NCBI RefSeq assembly: GCF_025950525.1
Contig: NZ_JAPDGS010000001.1
Span: 806,001 to 870,000 of the forward strand
Reading direction: 5' to 3'
DNA from: Stagnihabitans lacustris
GTDB taxonomy: Bacteria > Pseudomonadota > Alphaproteobacteria > Rhodobacterales > Rhodobacteraceae
DNA: 64,000 nt
The notes beneath the pieces are model-generated. The model made no database searches. It was not told the DNA's origin and saw nothing but the letters and a program-made list of their open reading frames with translations. The position numbers and the translations under genes are program-made. Positions 48,588 through 57,645 of this stretch are shown one piece after another (position 1 is the first letter of the stretch; every line of letters begins with the position of its first letter).

Positions 48588-50075
48588 ATGGCCAAAGACC
48601 CCTTTGCCGAGCCCGATGACCATGAACGCACCGTCATTCGCCCCAATCCGGGCGGACGGCGCGGGGCGGCGCCTGCGGCCCCCTCTTATGCGCCACCCGC
48701 CTATGAGCCGGGCGCACCCAATCCCTTTGGCGCCTCGGCGCCCTATGGGTCAGCGCCCGGCGCCTCGCCTTTGGGCGTGCCGCAATCCGCCGCGCGGGGG
48801 CCTGCCGAACCTGATGCCATCGCGCTGACCGGGGTCAATCAGCTTGTGGCGCTGGGGACGCCTTTGTTCGCGCTGTTGGGCCGTATCCGCAACCGCGCCC
48901 AGCACCCCGATCCGGAGAAGCTTCGCCAATCCGTTATGGCCGAGGTGCGCAATTTTGAAAACGCCGCGCTAAAGGCTGGCGAGGATGCGCAGAAGGTCAA
49001 GGTCGCCCGCTATGCGCTTTGTGCGACGCTGGATGACGTGGTGCTGAACACCCCCTGGGGCGAGCAATCGGGCTGGGCCATGCAGTCGATGGTGGGCACC
49101 TTCCACCGCGAGACGGTGGGCGGCGACCGCTTCTTTGACCTTTTGGCGCGGCTGGAACAGGACCCGGGCACCAATATCGACCTTCTGGAATTCCTGTATA
49201 TGTGCCTGTCGCTGGGGTTTGAGGGGCGTTTGCGCGTCGAACAGGGCGGGATGGACAAACACGGCCAGATCCGCGTGGCCTTGGCCCGCATCATCCGGGG
49301 CCAGCGCGGAGAGTTCGAACGCGACCTCTCGCCGCGTTGGAAAGGGTTGGAAAAGCCCTATCGCATCCTGTCGGTCTGGAAGCCGGTCTGGATCACCGTC
49401 GGCGCCATGGCCTTGATCCTGGCGATGATTTTCGGCGGCCTGTCTTATCTGTTGAACCAGCGGCAGGGTCTGGCCCTGACCGCCATTGCCACGGTCGAGG
49501 CCGCAGAGGCGCCCAAGCTGTTGCGCCGCGCCCCGCCGCCCCCCCCGCCGCCGCCGCAAAAGGTCGAGGTCGACAAGATCGCCAAGCTGACGACCTTTCT
49601 TGCGCCCGAGATCAACGACAAGGTGGTCACGATCCTGACCGAAAAGAACGCGATCATCATTCGCCTGTCCGGTGTCGGCATGTTCAAATCGGGATCGGAC
49701 AAGATGAACGCCGAGTTCGAAAAGCCGATCAACCGCGTCGCCGAGGCCTTGACCGAGGAAAAGGGCCATATCCTGATTGTGGGCCATTCGGATTCTTCGC
49801 CTGTGGGCTCAGGCCGCTTCAAGTCGAACGAGGAACTGTCCCAGGCCCGCGCCGATGCCGTGCTGAAGATGGTGGCGCCGGTGGTGGGCGACCCTTCCCG
49901 CCTGCTGGCCGAAGGGCGCGGCGCCAAAGAGCCCATCGCCGACAACGAGACCCGCGAGGGCCGCGCGGCCAACCGCCGGATCGAGATCATGTTGGTCAAG
50001 GGCGACGCGCCCACGCCGGCCGCCGATCCTGCGGCGGACCCTGCCGAACCTGCTCCTGCGACCGGAGGCAACTGA
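48588..50075 (+). CDS. tssL: T6SS inner-membrane protein TssL (DotU/ImpK) with C-terminal OmpA domain
   Basis: 495 residues. The N-terminal Pro-rich cytoplasmic tail (1-75) contains ERTVIRPNPGGRR around Thr15, a likely kinase target and FHA docking site. The DotU domain is at about 80-260 (VALGTPLFALLGRIRN, ALCATLDDVVLNTPWGEQ). There is a single membrane anchor at 267-289. A periplasmic Pro-rich linker precedes an OmpA-like peptidoglycan-binding domain (about 340-480: GHSDSSPVG, SNEELSQARADAV, RAANRRIEIMLV). It thus anchors the complex to the cell wall, a role otherwise given to a separate TagL-type protein. Confidence 0.95.
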   Translation: MAKDPFAEPDDHERTVIRPNPGGRRGAAPAAPSYAPPAYEPGAPNPFGASAPYGSAPGASPLGVPQSAARGPAEPDAIALTGVNQLVALGTPLFALLGRIRNRAQHPDPEKLRQSVMAEVRNFENAALKAGEDAQKVKVARYALCATLDDVVLNTPWGEQSGWAMQSMVGTFHRETVGGDRFFDLLARLEQDPGTNIDLLEFLYMCLSLGFEGRLRVEQGGMDKHGQIRVALARIIRGQRGEFERDLSPRWKGLEKPYRILSVWKPVWITVGAMALILAMIFGGLSYLLNQRQGLALTAIATVEAAEAPKLLRRAPPPPPPPPQKVEVDKIAKLTTFLAPEINDKVVTILTEKNAIIIRLSGVGMFKSGSDKMNAEFEKPINRVAEALTEEKGHILIVGHSDSSPVGSGRFKSNEELSQARADAVLKMVAPVVGDPSRLLAEGRGAKEPIADNETREGRAANRRIEIMLVKGDAPTPAADPAADPAEPAPATGGN

Positions 50076-50076
50076 C

Positions 50077-53000
50077 ATGCGCGTGATCCTCGCCATCTGG
50101 CGCTTTTTGACCTCGGTCTATTTCGTCTTGCCGGTCGTGACCCTGATCCTGTCGGTCTGCGTCTGGTTCTTTTCGCCCTTCATCGGCACCGACGCCTTCC
50201 GCCCCTTTGACGAACCCTTCGGCCGCTGGATCTTTATCGCCGTGCTGTGGGGCCTGTGCTTCATCACGTTGCTGATCGTCTGGCTGGTGCGCAAGTTCGA
50301 CGAAAAGGCGGTCGAGACCAAGATCGTCGAAAGCGTCGCCGAGACGCCGGAAAACGAAGCCGTCGCCGAAGAGATGAAAGAGCTGAAGGACAAGCTGAAG
50401 CTGGCCATCGCCAAGTTGCGCACCAAGGGCCGCAAAAGCCTGTATGAGCTGCCGTGGTATATCATCATCGGCCCCCCCGGCTCTGGCAAGACGACGGCGA
50501 TTGCCAATTCCGGGCTGAACTTCCCCCTGGCCGACGAGTTCGGCAAAGAGGCCATCGGCGGCGTCGGTGGCACGCGTAATTGCGACTGGTGGTTCACCGA
50601 CGAAGCCGTCCTGATCGACACCGCGGGCCGCTATACGACCCAGGAAAGCGACGCCGAAAGCGACAACCTTGGATGGCAGGGCTTCCTTGGGATGCTGAAA
50701 AAACACCGCATCCGGCAGCCGATCAACGGGGCCATGGTGGCGATTTCCTTGTCCGATCTGTCGATGCAGGACGAGACGACGCAAAAGGCCCACGGCCGCG
50801 CGATCCGCAGGCGTCTGGCCGAACTGCGTGAGAAGTTGGGCGTGCGGTTCCCGGTCTATGTGCTGTTCACCAAGGCCGACATGATCGCCGGTTTCGCCGA
50901 ATTCTTTGACAACCTGGGCAAAGAGGAACGCGAGCAGGTCTGGGGTTTCACCCTGCCGATCCCCAAGCAAAAGGATCAACCGCTGGCGGCCTTTGACGGC
51001 GAGTTCGCGGCTTTGCTCACGCGGTTGAACGCGCAACAGCTGGAGCGCATGCAGACCGAGACCGACCCGCAGCGCCGCGCCTTAATCGCGGGCTTTCCGG
51101 CGCAGTTGGCCTCGGTCCGTGAGACGGCCAAGACCTTCCTGAACGAGGTCTTTACCGAAAACGCCTATGACAAGCGCCAGCTGTGGCGCGGGGTTTATTT
51201 CACCTCTGGCACCCAAGAGGGCACGCCGATCGACCGTCTGATGATGGGCATGGCGCGCACCTTTGGCATTGGGCGTCAGGCGATTGGTTCGGGTCGCGGC
51301 ACGGGGCGCAGCTATTTCCTGACCCGCCTGTTTGGCGAGGTGCTGTTCCCCGAAGCGGGCCTGGTGTCGTCCGATGACAAGGTCGAACGCCGCTATCGTG
51401 CGATGAAATGGGGCGGGGTCATGGCCACGCTTCTGGTGTCGCTGGCCATGGGCGGGCTTTGGGCGCGCAGCTATTTCGGCAATGTCGACCTGTTGGCCTC
51501 GGTCGAAAAGTCGGTGGCCGATTATCAGGTGGCCCTGGCCCAGGTGCCGGGCAATCCCATCGCGGACATCGACCCTTCGATCACCCTGCCTGCGCTGAAC
51601 ATCCTGCGCGCCATGCCGGTGAACCCGATCCCGCCGACGGTCGATCCGGCCGCGGCCTCGCCCTATGATCCCGAAAGCCGGTTGGAATGGGGCCTGTATC
51701 AGGGCGCGGGCCTGGCGAACGAGACGGGGATTTCCTATCGCGACAGCCTGAACACGATCTTCTTGCCGCGGCTTTTGCTGCGTCTGGAAACGCTGATGCA
51801 ATCCTCGATCAACGCGCCTGAAACGCTGTATGACACGTTGAAGGTCTATCTGATGCTGGGTCTGCAAGGCCCGCTGAACGCCGAGGAAATCCACGCCTTC
51901 ATGGAGGCGGATTGGTCGCTGATGTATCCGGGTTCCGAAAACGCCGCCCTGCGCGCCGATCTGAGGTTCCATCTGGATGCGCTGATTTCCCAACCCATGC
52001 AGGACATCGGGCTGAACGGTCCCTTGGTCGAACAGGTTCAGGGGATACTGGCGCAAATGCCGGTGGCGACGCGGGTTTACAACTCGATCATCAACTCGCC
52101 CGAGGCGATTTCGATCCCGCAATGGCGGCTTTCGGATATTGGCGGGCCGAACCTGGACAAGGCCTTTGTGCGCACCAGCGGCAAGCCGATGAACGAGGGG
52201 ATCGACGGCATCTTCACCTATGACGGCTTTAACAAGGTCTTCAAGGAACAGGCGCTTTCGGTGTCCGAGACGATCCAGAAAGAGGGCTGGGTTCTGGGGC
52301 CCAAGGTCAAGATGGACCAAAGCCCCCAGGCGCTGAACGCCATCACCCGCGACGTTCTGGACCTGTATTACAACGACTTCATCGCGCGCTATGACGGGGT
52401 TTTGGGGGATCTGGACGTCATCCCCATGGCCTCGATCAAGCAGGCGGTCGAGGTGACGAATATCCTGTCCGGTCCGACCTCGCCCATTGTCAACATCCTG
52501 AACGCGGTGGACAAGGAAACCACGCTGACCCAGGACCATTCGGCCGTGAAGGTCGATACCGGGGTTCTGCAGCAAGAGGCCGGGCAGACCATCGGCGAGG
52601 ATCTGATCGAGGATGTCTTCTCGATCCGCCAGCGCCAGCTGATTTCGGCGCTGAATTCGGCCGCCGAGGCCGCGGGCCAGCCGCCGCCGAAGCCCCCGGG
52701 TTCCATCGTCGAGGAACGCTTTGCCTGGCTGCATGACCTGGTGCGGCGCGAGGAAAACCAGCCCTCGCAGCTGGACAACCTGATCGCCTCGCTGGTGCAG
52801 GTCTATCAGGACCTGAACAAGATCGCCTTCCGCGGCGCCTCTGCCGATCCCAATGCCGGGTCCGACAGCCTGGCCGCGCTGCAACAGGCGGCGCAGCAGG
52901 TCCAGGGGCCCCTGGCGCGGTGGGCGTCGCAAATCACCACGGGCGGGGCGGGCATCACCGCCGAGGGCACAAGAGCCGCCATCAACACGGCCTGGGTGTC

Positions 53001-53676
53001 GAACGTGCTGCCGTTCTGCACGCAGGTCACGGGGACGACCTATCCCTTTGTGCGCTCGGCCGCGGCCGATACCGGGATGGCCGATTTCGCCAAGCTGTTT
53101 GGCACGGGCGGGCTGATCGACGCTTTCATGACCGACAATCTGAAGGACATGATCGACACCTCGACCAAGCCCTGGAAGTGGAAGACGGTGAACGGCGTCG
53201 ATCTGGGGATTTCGCCCGATGTCCTGGCCAAGCTTGAGGCCGCTTCCGAGATCAAGGGGGCCTTCTTTGGCACCAATCCGACGCCGGCGGTGAATTTCCA
53301 GATCACCCCGGTGGCGCTGGACCCCAATGCGCAAAGCGTGTCCCTGACCATCGACGACAAGACGCTGGAGTTTGCGCAAGACACCGGCCAACCCCTGCCC
53401 ACGGCTGTGACTTGGCCGGGGTCGGTCGGCGTGGCGCAGATCGTCTTTGGCCCGCCTTTGAACGGCGCCGAAAGCGGCATCCGCAAGGACGGGCCCTGGG
53501 GCTGGTTCCGGCTTCTGGACGGGGCAGAGGTGCGGTCCACCAATGCGCCCGACCGGCGGCGGATCATCTTCAACGTCGGCGGGCGGATCGCGATCTTTGA
53601 AATGCAGATGTCTTCGGTCAACAATGCCTTCGCGCTGCCCGCGATGAAGGCCTTCTCTTGCCCGCAGTCGTTCTGA
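50077..53676 (+). CDS. tssM: T6SS inner-membrane protein TssM (IcmF/ImpL)
   Basis: 1199 residues. Two N-terminal membrane segments (about 8-33 and 51-72), then a cytoplasmic NTPase-like domain with an intact Walker A (GPPGSGKTT at 132-140) and TAGRYTTQ, and a third membrane segment at about 447-466. The large periplasmic part carries the IcmF-related and C-terminal (DUF1215-type) domains, ending with GPWGWFRLLDGAEVRSTNAP. With TssL it forms the trans-envelope channel; in most systems the periplasmic end binds TssJ, which is not found here. It starts 1 bp after the tssL stop and overlaps tagF by 1 bp. Confidence 0.96.
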   Translation: MRVILAIWRFLTSVYFVLPVVTLILSVCVWFFSPFIGTDAFRPFDEPFGRWIFIAVLWGLCFITLLIVWLVRKFDEKAVETKIVESVAETPENEAVAEEMKELKDKLKLAIAKLRTKGRKSLYELPWYIIIGPPGSGKTTAIANSGLNFPLADEFGKEAIGGVGGTRNCDWWFTDEAVLIDTAGRYTTQESDAESDNLGWQGFLGMLKKHRIRQPINGAMVAISLSDLSMQDETTQKAHGRAIRRRLAELREKLGVRFPVYVLFTKADMIAGFAEFFDNLGKEEREQVWGFTLPIPKQKDQPLAAFDGEFAALLTRLNAQQLERMQTETDPQRRALIAGFPAQLASVRETAKTFLNEVFTENAYDKRQLWRGVYFTSGTQEGTPIDRLMMGMARTFGIGRQAIGSGRGTGRSYFLTRLFGEVLFPEAGLVSSDDKVERRYRAMKWGGVMATLLVSLAMGGLWARSYFGNVDLLASVEKSVADYQVALAQVPGNPIADIDPSITLPALNILRAMPVNPIPPTVDPAAASPYDPESRLEWGLYQGAGLANETGISYRDSLNTIFLPRLLLRLETLMQSSINAPETLYDTLKVYLMLGLQGPLNAEEIHAFMEADWSLMYPGSENAALRADLRFHLDALISQPMQDIGLNGPLVEQVQGILAQMPVATRVYNSIINSPEAISIPQWRLSDIGGPNLDKAFVRTSGKPMNEGIDGIFTYDGFNKVFKEQALSVSETIQKEGWVLGPKVKMDQSPQALNAITRDVLDLYYNDFIARYDGVLGDLDVIPMASIKQAVEVTNILSGPTSPIVNILNAVDKETTLTQDHSAVKVDTGVLQQEAGQTIGEDLIEDVFSIRQRQLISALNSAAEAAGQPPPKPPGSIVEERFAWLHDLVRREENQPSQLDNLIASLVQVYQDLNKIAFRGASADPNAGSDSLAALQQAAQQVQGPLARWASQITTGGAGITAEGTRAAINTAWVSNVLPFCTQVTGTTYPFVRSAAADTGMADFAKLFGTGGLIDAFMTDNLKDMIDTSTKPWKWKTVNGVDLGISPDVLAKLEAASEIKGAFFGTNPTPAVNFQITPVALDPNAQSVSLTIDDKTLEFAQDTGQPLPTAVTWPGSVGVAQIVFGPPLNGAESGIRKDGPWGWFRLLDGAEVRSTNAPDRRRIIFNVGGRIAIFEMQMSSVNNAFALPAMKAFSCPQSF

Positions 53677-54485
53677 TGGCCTGGGGCGCCTTTGGCAAGA
53701 TGCCGGCCCTGGGGGATTTCTTCCGCATGGGGGTGGCGGCGGATTTCGTTTCCGCCTGGGATGGCTGGCTGCAATCCATGATCCTGGGCGGTAAATCCGC
53801 CCTAGGCCCGGCCTGGACCGAGGCCTATTTCTCGGCCCCGATCTGGCGCTTTGCGCTGGCGCCCGGGGTGGCGGGGGCAGGGGCTGTGGCGGGGGTTCTG
53901 ATGCCCTCGGTCGACCGGGTGGGGCGGCAGTTTCCGCTGACCCTGGTGGCGCCGGTGTCGGGTGATCCGGTCTTGGGCGGGCCCATGGCGATCCTGGCCG
54001 GCCCCCATGCGCTTTGGGCCGCGGTCGAGGATCTGGCGCTGGATTGCCTGGAGGATGGCATGACCCGCGACACGCTGGAGGCGCGGCTTGCCGCCCTGCC
54101 GGACTTGGTCGCGCCGCCTGGCCTGGTGACACCGCAAGGCGCGGTCACTCTGGCACAGGGCGCGGGGATCGAGGGCGCGCTTGCGGCCCTTGCCGCGCGC
54201 CCGGTGGCGGTGGGCTTTGCCTGCGAGGTCGAGGGCGTGGGGCGGCTCTTGCTGTCGCCGACCTTGCCCGGCCCCGACATGGCGCGGGGGTTGTTTGACA
54301 TGGCCCAGTTTCAGGCGGCCCAGTTTCAGGTGGCCCCCTTTGACATGGCCGATTTTGATGTGGCCCCGTTTGATATGGCCGAGATTGGTGGGGCCGACCC
54401 TGACATGGCCGACCCTGGCATGGCCGACTTTGAAGCGGCCGAGGTTCCAACGGCCGAGATTGCCCAGGAAGGAGGTCTTCCATGA
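53676..54485 (+). CDS. tagF: T6SS-associated protein TagF (ImpM family) with pentapeptide-like repeat tail
   Basis: 269 residues; the ATG at 53676 lies in a TGATG overlap with tssM. The ImpM/TagF domain spans about 1-200 (WGAFGKMPALGDFFRMG; SVDRVGRQFPLTL). Known: TagF represses T6SS assembly after translation, opposing kinase/Fha activation. The odd part is residues 207-261: eleven 5-residue units (FDMAQ, FQAAQ, FQVAP, FDMAD, FDVAP, FDMAE, IGGAD, PDMAD, PGMAD, FEAAE, VPTAE) with Ala at i-2 and mostly Phe at i, the pattern of pentapeptide repeat proteins. I know of no such tail in TagF. The stop overlaps the PP2C gene by 4 bp. Confidence 0.9.
   Translation: MAWGAFGKMPALGDFFRMGVAADFVSAWDGWLQSMILGGKSALGPAWTEAYFSAPIWRFALAPGVAGAGAVAGVLMPSVDRVGRQFPLTLVAPVSGDPVLGGPMAILAGPHALWAAVEDLALDCLEDGMTRDTLEARLAALPDLVAPPGLVTPQGAVTLAQGAGIEGALAALAARPVAVGFACEVEGVGRLLLSPTLPGPDMARGLFDMAQFQAAQFQVAPFDMADFDVAPFDMAEIGGADPDMADPGMADFEAAEVPTAEIAQEGGLP
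54294..54458 (+). repeat. 15-bp coding tandem repeat in tagF, eleven units
   Basis: Units such as TTTGACATGGCCCAG, TTTCAGGCGGCCCAG and TTTGACATGGCCGAT follow each other in frame. The GACATGGCC core recurs several times, indicating recent expansion by slippage or unequal exchange. The copy number is likely to vary between strains. Confidence 0.88.
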
Positions 54486-55192
54486 CCGCGGTGCGTTTCA
54501 ATGCCAAGACCCATGTCGGACGGGTGCGCAAGTTGAACGAGGACGCGATCCTGGCGCTTGGCGATGCGCGGATCTTTGTGGTCTCGGATGGGATGGGCGG
54601 GCATGAGGGCGGCGATTGGGCCAGCCGGACGGTGGTTGACGCCATCGCCGTCCTGCCGCCCGATCTGGAACCCGCCGAAAAGCTGGGCGGCTTGCGGCGC
54701 GCCCTGCAAGAGGCCCATGCGACGATCTACGCCGAGGCCTTGCAGCGCGGCGCGGTCATGGGGGCGACGGTGGTGGCCTTGGTCCTCTCCGAGGGTCATT
54801 TCGGCGCGCTTTGGGCGGGGGACAGCCGGCTTTATCGCCTGCGCTCCGGTCAGGTCGAACTGTTGACCGCCGATCACTCGCTGGTGGCGGCCTTTGTCGA
54901 ATCCGGTCAGATGACCTGGGACGAGGCGGGCAAGCATCCGCAGTCCAATGCGATCACCCGGGCTGTCGGCGTGGGCGAAGAGCTGGAGTTGGACAAGATC
55001 CGCGGCGAGATCGCGCGGGGCGACCGGTTCCTTCTGTGCTCGGATGGGCTGTCGAAATACATGGGCGTGGCCGAGATCGGCAACGCGCTGCGCGCCGCGC
55101 CACTGGAGATGGTGACGGATGGGCTGATCCAGGTCGCCCTGGACCGCGGCGGGGCGGACAATGTCTCGGTCATCGTGGTGGATGTGGTCTGA
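54482..55192 (+). CDS. pppA: PP2C-type protein phosphatase of the T6SS (PppA-like)
   Basis: 236 residues. PPM-family Ser/Thr phosphatase with the metal-site motifs RKLNEDAIL, VVSDGMGGHEGGDWAS, LLCSDGLSKYMG and GGADNVSVIVVDV. It reverses threonine phosphorylation made by the PpkA-type kinase and so switches secretion off. It starts in an ATGA overlap with tagF and is the last plus-strand gene of the main operon. The kinase gene converges on it. Confidence 0.94.
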   Translation: MTAVRFNAKTHVGRVRKLNEDAILALGDARIFVVSDGMGGHEGGDWASRTVVDAIAVLPPDLEPAEKLGGLRRALQEAHATIYAEALQRGAVMGATVVALVLSEGHFGALWAGDSRLYRLRSGQVELLTADHSLVAAFVESGQMTWDEAGKHPQSNAITRAVGVGEELELDKIRGEIARGDRFLLCSDGLSKYMGVAEIGNALRAAPLEMVTDGLIQVALDRGGADNVSVIVVDVV

Positions 55193-55194
55193 AG

Positions 55195-55228
55195 GGGGGC
55201 GCCGGGGCCTGGCCAAAGGCCCGCCCCC
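55195..55228. terminator. GC-rich hairpin between convergent phosphatase and kinase genes
   Basis: GGGGGCG (55195-55201) and CGCCCCC (55222-55228) enclose an inner GGCC/GGCC pairing. It lies 2 bp after the phosphatase stop. Without a T-run in either direction, its termination activity is uncertain. Confidence 0.5.
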
Positions 55229-55249
55229 GACTCACGGCCTCACCGGGCT

Positions 55250-57622
55250 TTACTGCGCGACCGAGGTCAGCACCCGACTGGTGATCGACAGCACATCCAG
55301 GCTTCCCGCCGCCACGCCCGCCTTGAGCGCCGCCGCATAGCCCCCAACCGATTCCGTCGTCGGCCGCATCTCGGGGAACAGCGGCCCCGGCGATTGCAGT
55401 ACCACGACCTTGGATTTGCCCAAGGCGCTGGCATCCACGGTAAAGGCCACATGCGACGGATCGGCATTGTCCGACAGCGGATAGGCGATGCGGACCCGCA
55501 GATCGCCGGTCTGGCCCGCCCGCAGCTGTTCCACCGCATTCTCTGGCCGGTTCAGGTTCGGCAGCAGGTGATAGACATTGCCCGACACATCCACGATCGA
55601 GACCGAGACATGGCCCGTCGTCACCTCGGCCGGGATCACCAGGTCGATCACCGGGTTTTCGCCCACGAAATAGCGGCCGGATTCGTTGGCTTCGGGCCGG
55701 TCGCCAAAGCCGAAGTCAAAGCGGAAAGGCCCCTCATGGGCGGCGGGAAGCGCGGTTTCGATCTGGCACAGGGCGGGGTTCAACAGCTCGACCCCTAGGT
55801 CGATCTCGCGCCCCGGGGCCGCGGCCTGCAGCGCCTCGAACAGCGCGACCCGGGTTTGCGAACCGGCCAGCCGACCCGAGACGGTGATCTTGTCCGCAGG
55901 CCCATAGCCGAGCGCGGGCGGCCCCACCAGGCCCAGGTCGCCGCAATCGGCCAGCTTGGCCAGGACCGGCACCAGGTCCGAGGCGGCAAGGATCGGCAAA
56001 GGCTTGGCCAACAGATCAACCGCGCCCTTGCCCTGCAGCACGCCGGGCAATTGGCCCACCACCGCCATGGCCGCGCTTTGCAAGGCGGGATCGGTCGTGG
56101 CGCCGCTGACTTCGGCCTGGTTGTCCGTCACCGTCAGCTGATAGCGGTCCAGCTTTTGCAGCCCCGCCACGACAGTCAGCACATCCGCCCCCCAGGTCTC
56201 GCCGATGGCGCCCGAGGCCAGCGACAGGGTCACGCTGCCGCCCTGGCCCTCGACCGTGGCCTTCAGCGCCGCCAGAACCTCGGCTGAGGGCACGACGCCG
56301 ATGGCCTTGGGGCGGCCGTCCTCGCCCTTTTCGACGATCAGCTGATAGGGCGCGGCGACGGGCAGGGCGGCGGCGCTGCCGCGTGTGCCCTTGTCCGCGT
56401 TGGCCTTCAGGGCCGCAGCCTTGGCCGCAGCATCCGCTTCGGCGGAAGCATCGGGTGCAGACGTGTCAGGTGCAGACGTGTCAGGTTCGGCCGCCGCCTG
56501 GCTGTCAGAGGGCGGTGGCGGCAGGGCGTCGGGGGCCTTCACAGCGCTTGCCTCTTCCGACGTCACGGGCCCTGGCGAAAAGACACCCGCGGCCCAAAGC
56601 CCCGCCCCGCCGCCGCCCAAAGCCAAAAGCGCCAGCCCGACCCAAAGCCCCGCCCGCGACGGAGTCGGGGTCGGAATCGGCGGCACGGGAACCGCAGCCC
56701 GGGGCGCCGTCGGCGGGGCCACCGTGTCGGTCGAAAGCCGCGGTGCCGTCGGCAGGACGGTTTGCGGCCGCAAGCGCGGCGCCACCTGGGTCCGGTCGCT
56801 TTGCGCGTCGATGTAATCCAGCACCTCTTCGGCGGATTGAAAGCGGTCGGCGGGCAAGGGGGCGGCCAGGCGGTCGATCAGCGTCTTCAGCGGTTCGGCC
56901 ACGCCTTCGGTGTCCAGCGCCTCGCCCTTTTTGCGCAGCACCTCCATCGGATTGGCGCCGGGGTCGGGCCTCTTGCCGCGGTGAACCGCCAGCAGCAGCG
57001 CCCCCAGCGCATAAAGATCGGATCGCGCATCGGTATGACCCGCCAGCTGTTCGGGCGCGGCATAGGCGTATTTGCCAGCGAATTCATTGCCCACGATGGT
57101 CTGGGCGCCAGGATTGGCGTCCTTGGCGATGCCGAAGTCGATGATCACCGCCTGATCGGGGCGCCCGGCCCGCAAGATGATGTTGTCGGGCGACAGGTCG
57201 CGGTGGATGATCCGCCGTCCATGCGCCACCGACAGCCCATCGGCCACGCGGCGCGCCACCTGCATCAGGTCTTCGGCCGACATGCCGCCCGCCTTCAGGA
57301 TCGCATCCAGCCCCGGGCCGTCGACATGGTCCATGACCAGGTAAACCAGCCCCTCGGGCGTGCGGTGGTTCTCGCTGTAGCGGACCACGGCGTCGTGGCG
57401 GATCTCGCGGATTTCCTCTTCGCGGCGCATCAGGGTCAGGAAGGCTTCGTCGCCGGAAAACTCGCTTTTCAGCACCTTGATGGCGACAAACCGCCCCGAG
57501 ATGTCGTTGCGCGCCTTATAGACCTCGGACGTGCCGCCCCGCCCCAGGACGCTTTCGATCCGGTAGGTGTTGTTCAGCAGATCCCCCGGTTGGAAGATGT
57601 CGCCGGGCTTTGGTTCCGCCAT
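55250..57622 (-). CDS. ppkA: T6SS Ser/Thr protein kinase (PpkA-like) with periplasmic sensor region
   Basis: 790 residues. Kinase domain at about 20-275 with glycine loop LGRGGTSEV (26-34), catalytic Lys49, HRDLSPDN (140-147), DFG (162-164) and APE (189-191). The Thr/Pro-rich linker (about 276-324) has several candidate autophosphorylation sites. A membrane segment lies at about 325-347. The long periplasmic part (about 350-790) includes an Ala/Asp repeat stretch (DTSAPDTSAPDAS) and a C-terminal region with YHLLPNLNRPENAVEQLRAG that resembles DUF4384-type domains. Likely senses an envelope signal and phosphorylates TssL and/or Fha. It is 23 bp after the OmpA gene. Confidence 0.92.
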   Translation of the reverse strand: MAEPKPGDIFQPGDLLNNTYRIESVLGRGGTSEVYKARNDISGRFVAIKVLKSEFSGDEAFLTLMRREEEIREIRHDAVVRYSENHRTPEGLVYLVMDHVDGPGLDAILKAGGMSAEDLMQVARRVADGLSVAHGRRIIHRDLSPDNIILRAGRPDQAVIIDFGIAKDANPGAQTIVGNEFAGKYAYAAPEQLAGHTDARSDLYALGALLLAVHRGKRPDPGANPMEVLRKKGEALDTEGVAEPLKTLIDRLAAPLPADRFQSAEEVLDYIDAQSDRTQVAPRLRPQTVLPTAPRLSTDTVAPPTAPRAAVPVPPIPTPTPSRAGLWVGLALLALGGGGAGLWAAGVFSPGPVTSEEASAVKAPDALPPPPSDSQAAAEPDTSAPDTSAPDASAEADAAAKAAALKANADKGTRGSAAALPVAAPYQLIVEKGEDGRPKAIGVVPSAEVLAALKATVEGQGGSVTLSLASGAIGETWGADVLTVVAGLQKLDRYQLTVTDNQAEVSGATTDPALQSAAMAVVGQLPGVLQGKGAVDLLAKPLPILAASDLVPVLAKLADCGDLGLVGPPALGYGPADKITVSGRLAGSQTRVALFEALQAAAPGREIDLGVELLNPALCQIETALPAAHEGPFRFDFGFGDRPEANESGRYFVGENPVIDLVIPAEVTTGHVSVSIVDVSGNVYHLLPNLNRPENAVEQLRAGQTGDLRVRIAYPLSDNADPSHVAFTVDASALGKSKVVVLQSPGPLFPEMRPTTESVGGYAAALKAGVAAGSLDVLSITSRVLTSVAQ

Positions 57623-57645
57623 GCCTGTCCCCTTTGCGTCGCCGC

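Noticed and set aside
45546-48623. A 1025-codon open frame on the minus strand across tagH and tssK
   Set aside because: Shadow of the plus-strand genes; no family signature and no plausible start region.
51082-54132. A 1016-codon open frame on the minus strand across tssM and tagF
   Set aside because: It covers two recognised genes on the other strand and has antisense-type composition with no recognisable motif.
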